DNA from: Mycobacterium paragordonae
GTDB taxonomy: Bacteria; Actinomycetota; Actinomycetes; Mycobacteriales; Mycobacteriaceae
NCBI RefSeq assembly: GCF_003614435.1
Contig: NZ_CP025546.1
Coordinates: forward strand, 4,898,001 to 4,962,000
DNA: 64,000 nt
Reading direction: 5' to 3'
Under the pieces are notes generated by a model. The model saw only the letters and a program-made list of their open reading frames with translations. It did no database searches and was not told the origin of the DNA. The translations under genes and the position numbers were made by a program. Of the stretch, positions 8,303 to 16,975 are shown one piece after another (positions within the stretch are counted from its first letter, which is position 1; the number at the start of each line of letters is the position of its first letter).

Positions 8303-9456
8303 AAAGCCGCGCGGCGATCCTGCACGGTATCGGCGGACCCTGGTCGGTCGAAGACTTCCAACTGGACGCGCCGCGGGCCGGCGAAGCGCTGATCGAAATG
8401 GCCGCGGCGGGCTTGTGCCACTCCGACGACCACATCCTCAAGGGCGACATGTCGGCGCCCAACGAAGTGATGAAAGCCCTGGGCTTGCCGACCATGTTCC
8501 CGATGATCGGCGGCCATGAGGGTTCGGGCATCGTGCGCGAAGTCGGCCCCGGCGTCACCGAATTCGAAGTCGGCGACCACGTGGTGCTGTCGTTCGTCGC
8601 GGTGTGCGGGCAGTGCCGCTGGTGCGCCAGCGGCATGGAGTACATCTGCGATCAGGGCATGGGCACCATGATCCCCGGCATGCCGACCGACGGCACCTTC
8701 CGTCATCACACCGCCGACGGCAAGCCGCTGGGCCACCTGGCCAAGGTCGGCGCATTCGCCAGACACACTGTGGCATCGGTAAATTCGCTGATCAAGATCG
8801 ATCGTGAGCTACCGTTGGTGCCCAGCGCCCTGCTGTCCTGCGCGATTCCGACCGGGTATGGCTCGGCCGCCAACCGGGCCGGGGTGCGCGGCGGCGACAC
8901 CGTCGTCGTCATCGGGGCCAGCGGCATCGGCACGGGCGCCATCCAGGGCGCCCGCATCAACGGCGCCGCGCAGATCATCGCCGTCGACCCGGTGGAGTTC
9001 AAACAGAAGTCGGCCCTGCAGTTCGGCGCCACCCACTCCGTCGCATCGGTGGCCGAGGCCACCGACCTGGTGCGCGGCCTCACTTACGGGGTGATGGCCG
9101 ACTCGGTGGTGGTGTCGCCATCCCTGATCACCGCCGACGACGTGCGGGACGCGGTAGCCCTGACCCGCAAGGGCGGCACGTGCGTGCTCACCGGCATGAC
9201 CTCGCAACTGACGCATTCGGTCAACATCAATCTGCAGGAGTTCATCCTGATGAACAAGACGTTGGCGGGCACCATCTTCGGGTCGTGCAACGGCAAGGCC
9301 GACATCTCCAGGCTGGCCCGGCTCTACCAGACCGGCCAACTGCAGCTCGACGAGATGATCACCAGACGCTACCGTCTCGATGACATCAATCAGGCCTATG
9401 CCGACCTGTTGAACGGTGAAATCGTCAGGGGCGTCATCGATTACGGGCTCTCGTAA
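8299..9456 (+). CDS. Zinc-dependent alcohol dehydrogenase (MDR family), 385 aa
   Basis: A medium-chain dehydrogenase/reductase. Catalytic zinc ligands are suggested by Cys40 in GLCHSD and GGHE at 71-74. The structural zinc site is Cys103, 106, 109 and 117. The nucleotide-binding region reads VVVIGASGIGTGAIQGA followed by AVDP, which fits NAD(H). The N-terminal pattern resembles mycobacterial class-III and NDMA-dependent alcohol dehydrogenases. It overlaps the P450 stop by four bases and probably oxidises the alcohol that P450 makes. Confidence 0.9.
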   Translation: MKSRAAILHGIGGPWSVEDFQLDAPRAGEALIEMAAAGLCHSDDHILKGDMSAPNEVMKALGLPTMFPMIGGHEGSGIVREVGPGVTEFEVGDHVVLSFVAVCGQCRWCASGMEYICDQGMGTMIPGMPTDGTFRHHTADGKPLGHLAKVGAFARHTVASVNSLIKIDRELPLVPSALLSCAIPTGYGSAANRAGVRGGDTVVVIGASGIGTGAIQGARINGAAQIIAVDPVEFKQKSALQFGATHSVASVAEATDLVRGLTYGVMADSVVVSPSLITADDVRDAVALTRKGGTCVLTGMTSQLTHSVNINLQEFILMNKTLAGTIFGSCNGKADISRLARLYQTGQLQLDEMITRRYRLDDINQAYADLLNGEIVRGVIDYGLS

Positions 9457-9505
9457 GCCCCGCCGCCCCGCTGGCCGACCCCCTGGCCGCCGACTGCGAA
9501 TCCGG

Positions 9506-9531
9506 CGACGCGACACGCCGTTGCCGCGTCG
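9506..9531. terminator. Short hairpin between convergent genes
   Basis: Seven-base arms CGACGCG and CGCGTCG with a 12-base loop lie between the alcohol dehydrogenase stop and the convergent SDR stop. There is no U-tract and random GC-rich hairpins are common, so support is limited. Confidence 0.25.
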
Positions 9532-9549
9532 TGAGGATCACTCTCGGCG

Positions 9550-10341
9550 CTAAGCCTCGGCGGCCTGCTGCTTCGCCTTATGCAATTCCTGCAGCTTCTT
9601 CAGCCTCATCAGCTTCTCGACCTGGCCGTAGGCGTCGATCGGGCTGTGCAGCGACAGCCCGCCGTCCGCGTGCAGCACTTGGCCTGTTACCCAAGACATC
9701 TCGAGGACACCGACAATGGCCTGCGCCACGTCACCCGGCTCGCCCAGCCGGCGCAGCGCGGTCCGCTTGGACATACCCTCGACCCAGGCGGGCCATTTCT
9801 CGGCGTCGGGCAGCATCGGGGTCCGGGTGACGCCGGGCCCGACGGCGTTGACACGGATGCCGTGCACCCCCCACTCCACCGCCGCGACCTTCACCAGCAT
9901 GTCCAGGCCGGCCTTGGACACGCAGTAGGCACCCATATCCCGGTCCGCGACCGTGCCGCTGATGCTGGAGACCACGACGATCGAGCCCTCCACTTCGGCG
10001 TCGACCATGGCCCGGGCGGCGGCCCGGATCGTGTGAAACGTCCCGGTCAGATTCACGGCCAGCACCCGCTGCCATTCGGCCGCATCGATGGCCAGCAGCA
10101 GACCCGAGGAGCCGATACCAGCGGATGCCACCACCCGGGTCGGCACCCCGTGCTCGCGGACGGTCTGCTCCATCGCCGCCGTCACGGAGTCGAGATCGCT
10201 GATGTCACAGTCGATGTCGCCATTCGCGACGTCCCACACGACGACGTCGTGGCCGGCCTCGCGCAACATGGCGGCGGCTTCGCGCCCGATGCCGGATCCG
10301 CCGCCGGTCACCACTGCCACCGACGCGCCAGTGGCGCTCAT
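9550..10341 (-). CDS. Short-chain dehydrogenase/reductase (263 aa)
   Basis: A classical SDR. It has the TGGGSGIG nucleotide motif at about 12-19, a catalytic Ser in VVSSISG, and YCVSK as the YxxxK motif. Asp in VVWDVANGD after the second strand suggests NAD(H). It is last in the minus-strand operon with VOC protein, SDR, P450 and F420 enzyme, and overlaps the VOC gene by four bases. It likely oxidises or reduces a hydroxy or keto intermediate. Confidence 0.9.
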   Translation of the reverse strand: MSATGASVAVVTGGGSGIGREAAAMLREAGHDVVVWDVANGDIDCDISDLDSVTAAMEQTVREHGVPTRVVASAGIGSSGLLLAIDAAEWQRVLAVNLTGTFHTIRAAARAMVDAEVEGSIVVVSSISGTVADRDMGAYCVSKAGLDMLVKVAAVEWGVHGIRVNAVGPGVTRTPMLPDAEKWPAWVEGMSKRTALRRLGEPGDVAQAIVGVLEMSWVTGQVLHADGGLSLHSPIDAYGQVEKLMRLKKLQELHKAKQQAAEA

Positions 10342-10778
10342 GCCGCGGGTCCGATCAACTCGACCAGCACACCGTCCGGCGCGGTGATCACCGCCATCGG
10401 AACGGTCTTGCCCTTGGGGGCGGGCATGGTGATCTGGCGGACGCCGTCGGTGAAACCCAGGTCGGCCAGCGTGGACAGGGTGGCGGCCACCTCGCGCTGC
10501 AACGAGAGGAGGAAGAAGCCGTGCCGGGGACCGGAGTACTCGCGCGGCTCCTCGTCCGCGCCGGACAGCTCCACCAACTCGACGATGCCGCCGTCGGGTG
10601 CCTGCGGATCCCCCAGGAAGATCGATCTCAGTTGATCCGTCTTGGCCCCGAACAGTTCCGGCCAGTCACCGGTGAAGGTGTGGTCGAACAACTCCGTCAG
10701 CCCAAGGCCGTCCCGCCAGAAGCGCAGCGAGCGTCCGACATCGGCGGTACAGATGGCGGCGTGATGAACACCCAGCAC
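10338..10778 (-). CDS. VOC (glyoxalase/dioxygenase-fold) protein, 146 aa
   Basis: A single vicinal-oxygen-chelate protein. It begins MLGVHHAAICTADV and ends VLVELIGPAA, with paired beta-alpha-beta-beta-beta modules and possible metal ligands at the N-terminal His, VELVEL and the final Glu. The family includes epimerases, isomerases and extradiol dioxygenases; the activity cannot be chosen from sequence. It is translationally linked to the following SDR. The gap of 63 bases to the upstream SDR could hold a secondary promoter. Confidence 0.85.
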   Translation of the reverse strand: MLGVHHAAICTADVGRSLRFWRDGLGLTELFDHTFTGDWPELFGAKTDQLRSIFLGDPQAPDGGIVELVELSGADEEPREYSGPRHGFFLLSLQREVAATLSTLADLGFTDGVRQITMPAPKGKTVPMAVITAPDGVLVELIGPAA

Positions 10779-10841
10779 GAATTCCCCTTCCGGTCGCGCA
10801 ATCAGTATTACCGCCCCCGTGGCAAGAGCCGGACAGCGACC

Positions 10842-11675
10842 CTAGCTACGGGACAGAGCGGCCAGCGTGCGATCCCAGAGTTCGCCGGCCAGCACGGGGT
10901 CGTACGCCGCGCGGTTGGCCTTGGAGACCTTGTGCGCGGAGTAGTACTCGCCCGGCTGCCAGTCGACGCCGGGGGTGCTCGACGCCAGCCAGACCAGTTG
11001 TTCGGCACCCTCGTCCACGGTGGCGGTGAACCGGGCCGTCACCGGGACGTGATACTTCATGAATCGCAGGAACCGCGATCCCGAGGCCTCGCCGAAGTTG
11101 GAGTTGACATAGCCGGGATGGAAGGTGGCCGCCGACACCCCGCTGTCGTGATAGCGCCGGTGTAATTCCTTGGTGAACAACACGATTGCGAGTTTGGTGA
11201 GCGCGTAGGCGATGCCGGGCCGGCGCTGGGCGGTGTGCTCGAGATCGGAGATGGTGACTTTCGGTAGCAGCCTTTGCGACGAACTGGTGGTGTTGACGAC
11301 CGTCGCGCGGGAGTCGACCAGCATGTCCAGCAACTGCGTGGTGAGCAGAAACGGTGCCAGGTAGTTGACCTGATAGGTCTTTTCCAGGCCGTCGGCGGTC
11401 ATCTCGAGTTCCCGGCACATGCCGCCCGCGTTATTGGCCAGCACATCGATGCGCGAGTACTCACTGCGGATCTTGTCCGCCAGCGCCCGCACCTGGGTCA
11501 GGTCGGCGAAATCGGCCACGTAATAGTCCGCGCCGAGTTCCTGTGCCACCGCGGTGGTCTTGGCCTGCGAGCGGCCCACCACGACAACCTTTGCGCCGCT
11601 ACGAGTCAGCTGCCGCGCGGCCGCGGCGCCGATGCCGTCACTGGCACCCGTGATCAAAATCGTCCTGCGCGTCAT
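10842..11675 (-). CDS. Short-chain dehydrogenase, retinol-dehydrogenase-like (277 aa)
   Basis: An SDR with TGASDGIGAAAARQL at the N-terminus, NNAGG in the fourth strand region, NTTSSSQ, and YALTK as the YxxxK motif. VVGRSQAKT after the second strand (Arg) favours NADP(H). Its length and C-terminal region (PGVDWQPGEYY) resemble retinol-dehydrogenase-like proteins of actinobacteria. It sits 12 bases downstream of a P450 gene in the same operon, so it may act on the hydroxylated product. Confidence 0.88.
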   Translation of the reverse strand: MTRRTILITGASDGIGAAAARQLTRSGAKVVVVGRSQAKTTAVAQELGADYYVADFADLTQVRALADKIRSEYSRIDVLANNAGGMCRELEMTADGLEKTYQVNYLAPFLLTTQLLDMLVDSRATVVNTTSSSQRLLPKVTISDLEHTAQRRPGIAYALTKLAIVLFTKELHRRYHDSGVSAATFHPGYVNSNFGEASGSRFLRFMKYHVPVTARFTATVDEGAEQLVWLASSTPGVDWQPGEYYSAHKVSKANRAAYDPVLAGELWDRTLAALSRS

Positions 11676-11687
11676 ATCGATTGCATC

Positions 11688-12923
11688 CTACGAGAGCGAG
11701 TACCGGACCGGCAGGTGCTTCAATCCCCCCACGAACGTCGCGGCGACCAGTTGCGGGTCGCCCGCCAACTCGATGGACTTCAGCCGGGGCAGCAACTCGG
11801 TGAAGAAGCTGGCGACCTCCATCCGGGCCAGCGCGGCGCCCATGCAGAAGTGCACGCCATATCCGAAGGCCACGTGTTTGTTGGGCTCGCGTCCGACGTC
11901 GAAGCGGAACGGATCGTCGAACACGTCCTCGTCCCGATTGGCCGAGACGTACGACAGCAACACCGATTCGCCGGCGGCAATAGGAACGCCGCGCACCGTC
12001 GTGTCACTGGCAGCGGTGCGCATGAAATGCCGGACCGGGGTGACCCAGCGGATCATTTCCTCGGTCGCGCGCGGCATCAGGCTGAGGTCGTCACTTAGTC
12101 GCCTCAGCTGGTCCGGGCTTTCCAGCAGCGCGTGCAGTCCACCGGAGATGGTGGCGCTGGTGGTGTCGTGACCGGCGGTGGCGACGATCAAGTAGTAGGA
12201 CACCGTCTCGATATCCGACAGGGGTTCCCCGTCGACGCGGGCGTTGGCGATGGCGGAGGCGAGGTCTTCGGTCGGGTGCTCGCGGCGCGCGGCAGTCACG
12301 CCGTTGAAGTAGCCGAACATGTCCAGCAGCGCCGGTAGTTGATCCTCGGCCGTGGTGCCGCGCTTGTATTCGCTGTCGTCGCTGCCGAACAGTTCCTGGG
12401 TCAGCTTGAGCATGCGCGGGAAGTCCGCCTCGGGTATGCCCAGCAGCGACATGATCACGTAGAGCGGGAAATTGACCGCGACCTCTTGCACGAAGTCGCA
12501 TTCCGGGCCGACCCGCATCATCTTGTCGACGTAGATCCTGGCCAACTCATCCACCCGGATCTTGAGCGCCCGCATCGCTTTTGGCCGAAACCAGTCCGAA
12601 CCGATGGCGCGCACCACCCGGTGTTGTGGGTCGTCGAGATGGATCAGGGTGCGCACGCCGGAGGCGGTCTGCAGCTCGTCGCCCTCGATGGTCGCCAGCA
12701 CCGGCCGCGGCCAGTTGGTGAACAGCGCGTTGTTGCGCTCGATGTCCATCACGTCCGCGTACTTGGTGATCGCCCAGAACGGCCGGTAACCCGGCACCTC
12801 GACCCGGCACACCGGCGCATTGGCCCGCAGGTGGGTGAGCGCCGCGTGCAGCCGTTGTTCATCGGTGTAGGCCTGCGGATCGGCCAGTAATCTGGCGGCC
12901 TCATCCATCGTCGGCGCGCTCAT
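11688..12923 (-). CDS. Cytochrome P450 (411 aa)
   Basis: The heme motif is FGYGVHFCMG with Cys360. The I-helix reads ATAGHDTT and the K-helix EEMIRW. The frame is open further upstream, but ATG 12923 overlaps the stop of the F420-dependent enzyme by four bases and gives a typical P450 N-terminus (MSAPTMDEAARLL). It is second in the 13939-to-9550 operon, whose promoter carries the recurrent 19-bp operator. Substrate unknown. Confidence 0.93.
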   Translation of the reverse strand: MSAPTMDEAARLLADPQAYTDEQRLHAALTHLRANAPVCRVEVPGYRPFWAITKYADVMDIERNNALFTNWPRPVLATIEGDELQTASGVRTLIHLDDPQHRVVRAIGSDWFRPKAMRALKIRVDELARIYVDKMMRVGPECDFVQEVAVNFPLYVIMSLLGIPEADFPRMLKLTQELFGSDDSEYKRGTTAEDQLPALLDMFGYFNGVTAARREHPTEDLASAIANARVDGEPLSDIETVSYYLIVATAGHDTTSATISGGLHALLESPDQLRRLSDDLSLMPRATEEMIRWVTPVRHFMRTAASDTTVRGVPIAAGESVLLSYVSANRDEDVFDDPFRFDVGREPNKHVAFGYGVHFCMGAALARMEVASFFTELLPRLKSIELAGDPQLVAATFVGGLKHLPVRYSLS

Positions 12924-13939
12924 TGGCGAAAATCCTTCAGCGCCAGTCGAACACAGTCTTGCGAGGCGGCATAGAAGATGGGTAGCACCCGGTCGGTCAC
13001 ACCTTCGCAGCGGGCGCGCAGGGCGCTGCCTACTTCGTCGGCCGGGCCGACCACCGCGAAAGTACCGAGGATCTCGTCGTCGATCAGTGATCCCATGGCG
13101 TCCCACTCGCCTTCCTTGGAGAGGCGGTGCAACTCGTCGTGCAGATCGCCCCAACCGTGCAATTCGAGCACCTTGCGGTACGCGGGCGTGGACCCGTAAA
13201 ACGCGATCTGCTTGCGGGTGGCCGCCATCGCGGTCTTGAGCTCGTCCTCGTTGGTGCCGGTGGCGACCATCACCTCGGCTGACACTTCGAAGTCGCCGCG
13301 GTCACGACCGGAACGCTCGATGCCGCGCTGCAGGATGGGCAGGGTTACGTCGGTCAGGTAGCGCTTCGAGACCATCGGGTGGCCGAGATGCCCGTCGCCG
13401 ACCTCGCCGCACATTTCCGTCATCGCTTCACCGACCGCCGCCAGAAAGATCTTCGGTGGCGGATACGGATGCGGCTCCGGGGTGAACATCGGCGTCATGA
13501 TCTTGTGGGTGTAGAAGTCGCCCTCGAATCGAAGCTTGGTGCCGTCCGTCCACGACGCCCAGATCGCGTGCAGCGCTTCCACGAATTCGCGCATCCGCCG
13601 TGCCGGATGGCTCCACGGCATGCTGAACCGCTTCTCGATGTGAGCCTGAATCTGGGTGCCGAGTCCCAGGATGAAACGACCTTGCGAGTACGCCTGCAGG
13701 TCCCAGCCCAGGTTCGCGACCGTCATCGGGTTGCGGGCGAACGCGACCGCGATATTGGTGCCCAGCTCGATGCGCGAGGTGTGCTCGGCGGCCAGGACCA
13801 GCGGCATAAACGGGTCGTGGCTCGTCTCGGCGGTCCAGCCGCCGTCGTATCCCTGGTCTTCCAGGGCGCCGGCCGCCTCGACCACCCGGTCCAGTCTGTT
13901 GGGTATGCCACCGTCGATCTTGAGGCCCCCGCGCACCAT
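12920..13939 (-). CDS. LLM-class F420-dependent oxidoreductase (339 aa)
   Basis: A luciferase-like TIM-barrel protein. It shows DGGWTAETSHDPFMPL near residues 35-50, LGTNIAVAFARNP, and GRFILGLGTQIQAHIEKRF. These are typical of mycobacterial F420-dependent oxidoreductases that move hydride to or from their substrates. It is the first gene of a five-gene operon with P450, SDR, VOC and SDR. The operator at 13951-13969 is 12 bases upstream of its start, so repression by a TetR protein is likely. Confidence 0.9.
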   Translation of the reverse strand: MVRGGLKIDGGIPNRLDRVVEAAGALEDQGYDGGWTAETSHDPFMPLVLAAEHTSRIELGTNIAVAFARNPMTVANLGWDLQAYSQGRFILGLGTQIQAHIEKRFSMPWSHPARRMREFVEALHAIWASWTDGTKLRFEGDFYTHKIMTPMFTPEPHPYPPPKIFLAAVGEAMTEMCGEVGDGHLGHPMVSKRYLTDVTLPILQRGIERSGRDRGDFEVSAEVMVATGTNEDELKTAMAATRKQIAFYGSTPAYRKVLELHGWGDLHDELHRLSKEGEWDAMGSLIDDEILGTFAVVGPADEVGSALRARCEGVTDRVLPIFYAASQDCVRLALKDFRQ

Positions 13940-13950
13940 GAGGCAAAAGC

Positions 13951-13969
13951 TACAGTAAGCGATTCGGTA
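13951..13969. promoter_or_regulatory. TACNGT-N7-ACNGTA operator, F420-enzyme operon / accD
   Basis: The site reads TACAGT-AAGCGAT-TCGGTA, in the divergent promoter region between the minus-strand F420/P450 operon and the plus-strand carboxyltransferase. A degenerate half copy starts 40 bp away at 13991 (TACAGT, poor right arm). Confidence 0.65.
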
Positions 13970-14049
13970 GGGTCAACGTCAACGCGGCGCTACAGTGAGC
14001 ACTTCGACAGAAACTCTTCAGCGCCCGGTAGCGAGTGAGGACCACAGGC

Positions 14050-15546
14050 ATGGCCAACTCCCAGGACTGGCAGGCGACGCTCGACGATCTCGACCGGCGC
14101 CGCCGGCACTCGCGCGGGATGGGTGGGACCGAGCGCCTCGACAAGCACCGCGGCAAAGGCAAGCTGGACGCGCGGGCACGCGTGGAGCGACTCGTCGATC
14201 CGGGCACGTTCCGGGAGATCGGCACCCTGGTCGGCGGTGACGTGGCCGCCGACGCGATCATCACGGGGTCGGGCCTGGTCCACGGAAAGCCGGTCCTGGT
14301 GGGCGCGGAGGATTTCACGACGCTGGCCGGAAGCATCGGGCCCGGAGGTAATTCCAAGCGTTACCGGATCGCCGAACTTGCGGTGCGCGACCGCGTCCCG
14401 CTGGTGATGCTGCTCGACGGCGCGGGCTTCCGGCCCACCGGGGGGCACTACGGGCGCACCCCCACCGACCTGCTGGCCCAGACGCAGTGTTCGGGGCGGG
14501 TGCCGACGGTGGCCGCGGTGCTGGGGCCCTCGGCCGGACACGGCGCCCTGGTGGCCCCGGTCTGCGACTTCCGGATCATGAGCCGTCACGGCACTATCTT
14601 CACGGCCGGCCCACCGGTGGTGAAAGAATCGACCGGAGAGGACATTTCGAAAGAGGACCTGGGCGGGCCGGACGTCGCGCTGCCCAGCGGGGTTATTCAC
14701 AATGTCGCCGAGGACGACGAAACCGTGCTCGACGAGATCCGCCGCTACCTGTCCTATTTCCCGGCGAGCGCCTGGTCCTACCCTGCCGTCCTGCCCGCCG
14801 ACGAGACCACGGGGCCACGCCCGACCCCGGAGTTGCTGAACATCGTCTCCCGCGACAATCGCCGCGTCTACGACATGCGCGCGGTGCTCGACGTGGTCTT
14901 CGACCGCCCCGACTGGTTCGAAGTGCAGCCGTCGTTCGGCAAGGCGATCATCTGCGCACTGGCGCATCTGGGCGGGCATCCGGTCGCCGTCGTTGCCAAC
15001 CAGCCGCAGGTGCTGGCCGGTTCGATCGACGCCAGTGCCGCTGACAAGGCGGCGCATTTCATCCTGGTCGCCGACTCCTTCCATCTGCCCATCGTCTTTC
15101 TCGCCGACAACCCGGGAATGCTGCCCGGCAGCCGCTCCGAGCGCACCGGCGTATTGCGTAGCGGCGGGCGGATGTTCGCGGCGCAGACCGCCGCGACCAC
15201 GATCAAGCTGCATCTGACGTTGCGCAAGGCCTACGGCTTCGGCTCCATGGTGATGTCGCTGCTCGGCTTCGACCACCAGTCGGCCACCTTCGCCTATCCG
15301 GGCGCCACGATGGGTGCGATGAGTGCCGCCGCACTCAGCCGCGCCTCCCACGCCGGCGAGGACCTGACCGCCAAGCTGCGCGACGCCGAGTTGCAGGCTT
15401 CCTTCCGCTCGGCCGAGGGCTTCGGATTCGACGAACTCATCGACCCGCGGGAGACCCGGGACGCGCTGCTGGCCTCGCTGCAGCGCGCGCTATACGCGCG
15501 GCAGGCGGTCCCGGAGCCGGTGACCCGCACCGTGATTCTGCCCTAG
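14050..15546 (+). CDS. Acyl-CoA carboxylase carboxyltransferase (beta) subunit
   Basis: A 498-residue crotonase-fold carboxyltransferase of the AccD/MccB type. N-terminal GKLDARARVERLVDPG is typical, and the core contains GGNSKRYRIAELA and LGPSAGHGALVAP. The family moves CO2 from biotin to an acyl-CoA. No biotin carboxylase or biotin carrier gene is nearby, so it must borrow an alpha subunit from elsewhere if active. ATG 14050 is preferred; a GTG at 14035 would add five residues. It shares a divergent promoter with the F420-enzyme operon. Confidence 0.88.
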   Translation: MANSQDWQATLDDLDRRRRHSRGMGGTERLDKHRGKGKLDARARVERLVDPGTFREIGTLVGGDVAADAIITGSGLVHGKPVLVGAEDFTTLAGSIGPGGNSKRYRIAELAVRDRVPLVMLLDGAGFRPTGGHYGRTPTDLLAQTQCSGRVPTVAAVLGPSAGHGALVAPVCDFRIMSRHGTIFTAGPPVVKESTGEDISKEDLGGPDVALPSGVIHNVAEDDETVLDEIRRYLSYFPASAWSYPAVLPADETTGPRPTPELLNIVSRDNRRVYDMRAVLDVVFDRPDWFEVQPSFGKAIICALAHLGGHPVAVVANQPQVLAGSIDASAADKAAHFILVADSFHLPIVFLADNPGMLPGSRSERTGVLRSGGRMFAAQTAATTIKLHLTLRKAYGFGSMVMSLLGFDHQSATFAYPGATMGAMSAAALSRASHAGEDLTAKLRDAELQASFRSAEGFGFDELIDPRETRDALLASLQRALYARQAVPEPVTRTVILP

Positions 15547-15563
15547 CGTCGGGTTGCGCTGGC

Positions 15564-16601
15564 CTACGTGCGGTAGGCGGCGACCACGGGTTCCAGTTCG
15601 TCGGGCGTGGCGCCGTGCAGAATCACCGCGTCGGCGCCGTAGTCGAATTCGCGACGAATCCGTTCGGCGCACTGCTGGGCCGATCCCGTCGCCGACGGCT
15701 CCAGCCATTCGGCGGGGATCAGCGTCGCGATGTGCTCGATCTGCTCCGGCGTGGCTTTGTGATCGATTCCCCCGGCGATGGACGTGACCACTGAATCTTC
15801 GCGGAATCGTTGCAGCACCGCAGGATCCCAGTTGTTGGTCTTCACCATCAGATCGCCGTACCCCTGCAGGTAGGTGGCCAGCCGGGCGACGGTCTTCTTC
15901 AGTCGCAACGGCTCCGGCAGGTGATCCCCCACCGTGGCGAAGCACGACCACACCCGCACGCTGTCCGGGTCACGGCCGGCTTTCTCCGCCGCGGACTTCA
16001 CCGTGGTCACGCAGCGCTGCAACGTCTCCGGCGTGAAGTAGGTGTGCAGGATGACGTCGTCGAAGGCGCGCCCGCCCAGGGCCAGCGTGTTGGGGCCGAA
16101 GGCCACCAGGGCCAGGCGGATGTCTTCGTCGAAGTCCCGGTCCAGGAAGAGGATGGGGTACTTGCCCATCGGTCCGTCGTGATTGAAGATCACTTCGCCG
16201 TGCCACAACCGGCGCATGACCCCCGCCCAGTCCTCCATCTGCGCCGTTGTCACCGCCGGTATGCCGAACGCCCCGTAGATCGCCGCGATGCCACGACCGA
16301 TACCCAGCGTGAACCGTCCACCGGACAGCCGGTGCATGGTGGTCGCCCACGACCCGGTGATCAGTGGATGACGGGTGTTGTGATTGGTTGCGGCAGTGGC
16401 GATCTGCATGCGGGTGGTCACCGCGCACGCCGCCCCGACCAGCGACGAGGCCTCCTTGACGTTCCAGCGTTCGGAGATGAACGCGGTGCCGAAGCCGAGT
16501 TCTTCGCCGCGGCGCGCCTCGTCCATCAGCGTGGCCGGCCCCTCACCGCCCGCCCCGGCCAGCAGATAGTAGCCCAGTTCGTCGAGCAACCGTTCACTCA
16601 C
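15564..16601 (-). CDS. LLM-class F420-dependent oxidoreductase (345 aa)
   Basis: A luciferase-like protein with LGFGTAFISERWNVKEAS and GRFTLGIGRG, typical of this family. The GTG at 16601 is chosen because it overlaps the stop of the NTF2-like gene by four bases and gives VSERLLDELGYYLL. A longer frame to 16628 has no such support. It is last in the operon that begins with the Baeyer-Villiger-type enzyme. The reaction on the substrate is unknown. Confidence 0.88.
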   Translation of the reverse strand: MSERLLDELGYYLLAGAGGEGPATLMDEARRGEELGFGTAFISERWNVKEASSLVGAACAVTTRMQIATAATNHNTRHPLITGSWATTMHRLSGGRFTLGIGRGIAAIYGAFGIPAVTTAQMEDWAGVMRRLWHGEVIFNHDGPMGKYPILFLDRDFDEDIRLALVAFGPNTLALGGRAFDDVILHTYFTPETLQRCVTTVKSAAEKAGRDPDSVRVWSCFATVGDHLPEPLRLKKTVARLATYLQGYGDLMVKTNNWDPAVLQRFREDSVVTSIAGGIDHKATPEQIEHIATLIPAEWLEPSATGSAQQCAERIRREFDYGADAVILHGATPDELEPVVAAYRT

Positions 16602-16975
16602 TTCCAAACCCCTTGCTGGTAGCCGCAATTCCAGACCTCGGTGATCCGGCCGTCGACGACCCGGAACACCTCGATGCTGGCCACGTTGGTTTCGGCGCCG
16701 TCGGCCACGACGGCCGAGTCGTAGACGATGGCGACGTGCTCGCCGTCATCACCCGCAATGACGATATTGAGTTCGAAGCGCAGCGAATCACACACCTGCC
16801 ACATTTCGGCGACGCGTTGCACCGCCTGGCGGTGGGTCAGGGTGTGAGCCGCGCCGACACCGTGCCGAATGACGTTGTCGGCGAACAACTCCTCGGCCAG
16901 TCGCAGATCGTGCTTGTTCCACACCACCAGGTTGTAGAGCTCGACGACCTCGCGTGCGGTGCGCACCGCGCCCAT
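16598..16975 (-). CDS. NTF2/SnoaL-like protein (125 aa)
   Basis: A small alpha+beta cone-fold protein. AEELFADNVIRHG and the final WNCGYQQGVWK fit the SnoaL/ketosteroid-isomerase-like superfamily, whose members bind or isomerise hydrophobic substrates. ATG 16975 overlaps the upstream hydrolase stop by one base (TGATG); a TTG just upstream is less likely. It is in an operon with a flavin monooxygenase and an F420 enzyme. Whether it is catalytic is not clear. Confidence 0.8.
   Translation of the reverse strand: MGAVRTAREVVELYNLVVWNKHDLRLAEELFADNVIRHGVGAAHTLTHRQAVQRVAEMWQVCDSLRFELNIVIAGDDGEHVAIVYDSAVVADGAETNVASIEVFRVVDGRITEVWNCGYQQGVWK

Noticed and set aside
13991..14009. A second TACAGT box 40 bp from the operator at 13951
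   Set aside because: The right arm (TCGACA) departs from consensus at two positions, so I do not count it as a separate site.
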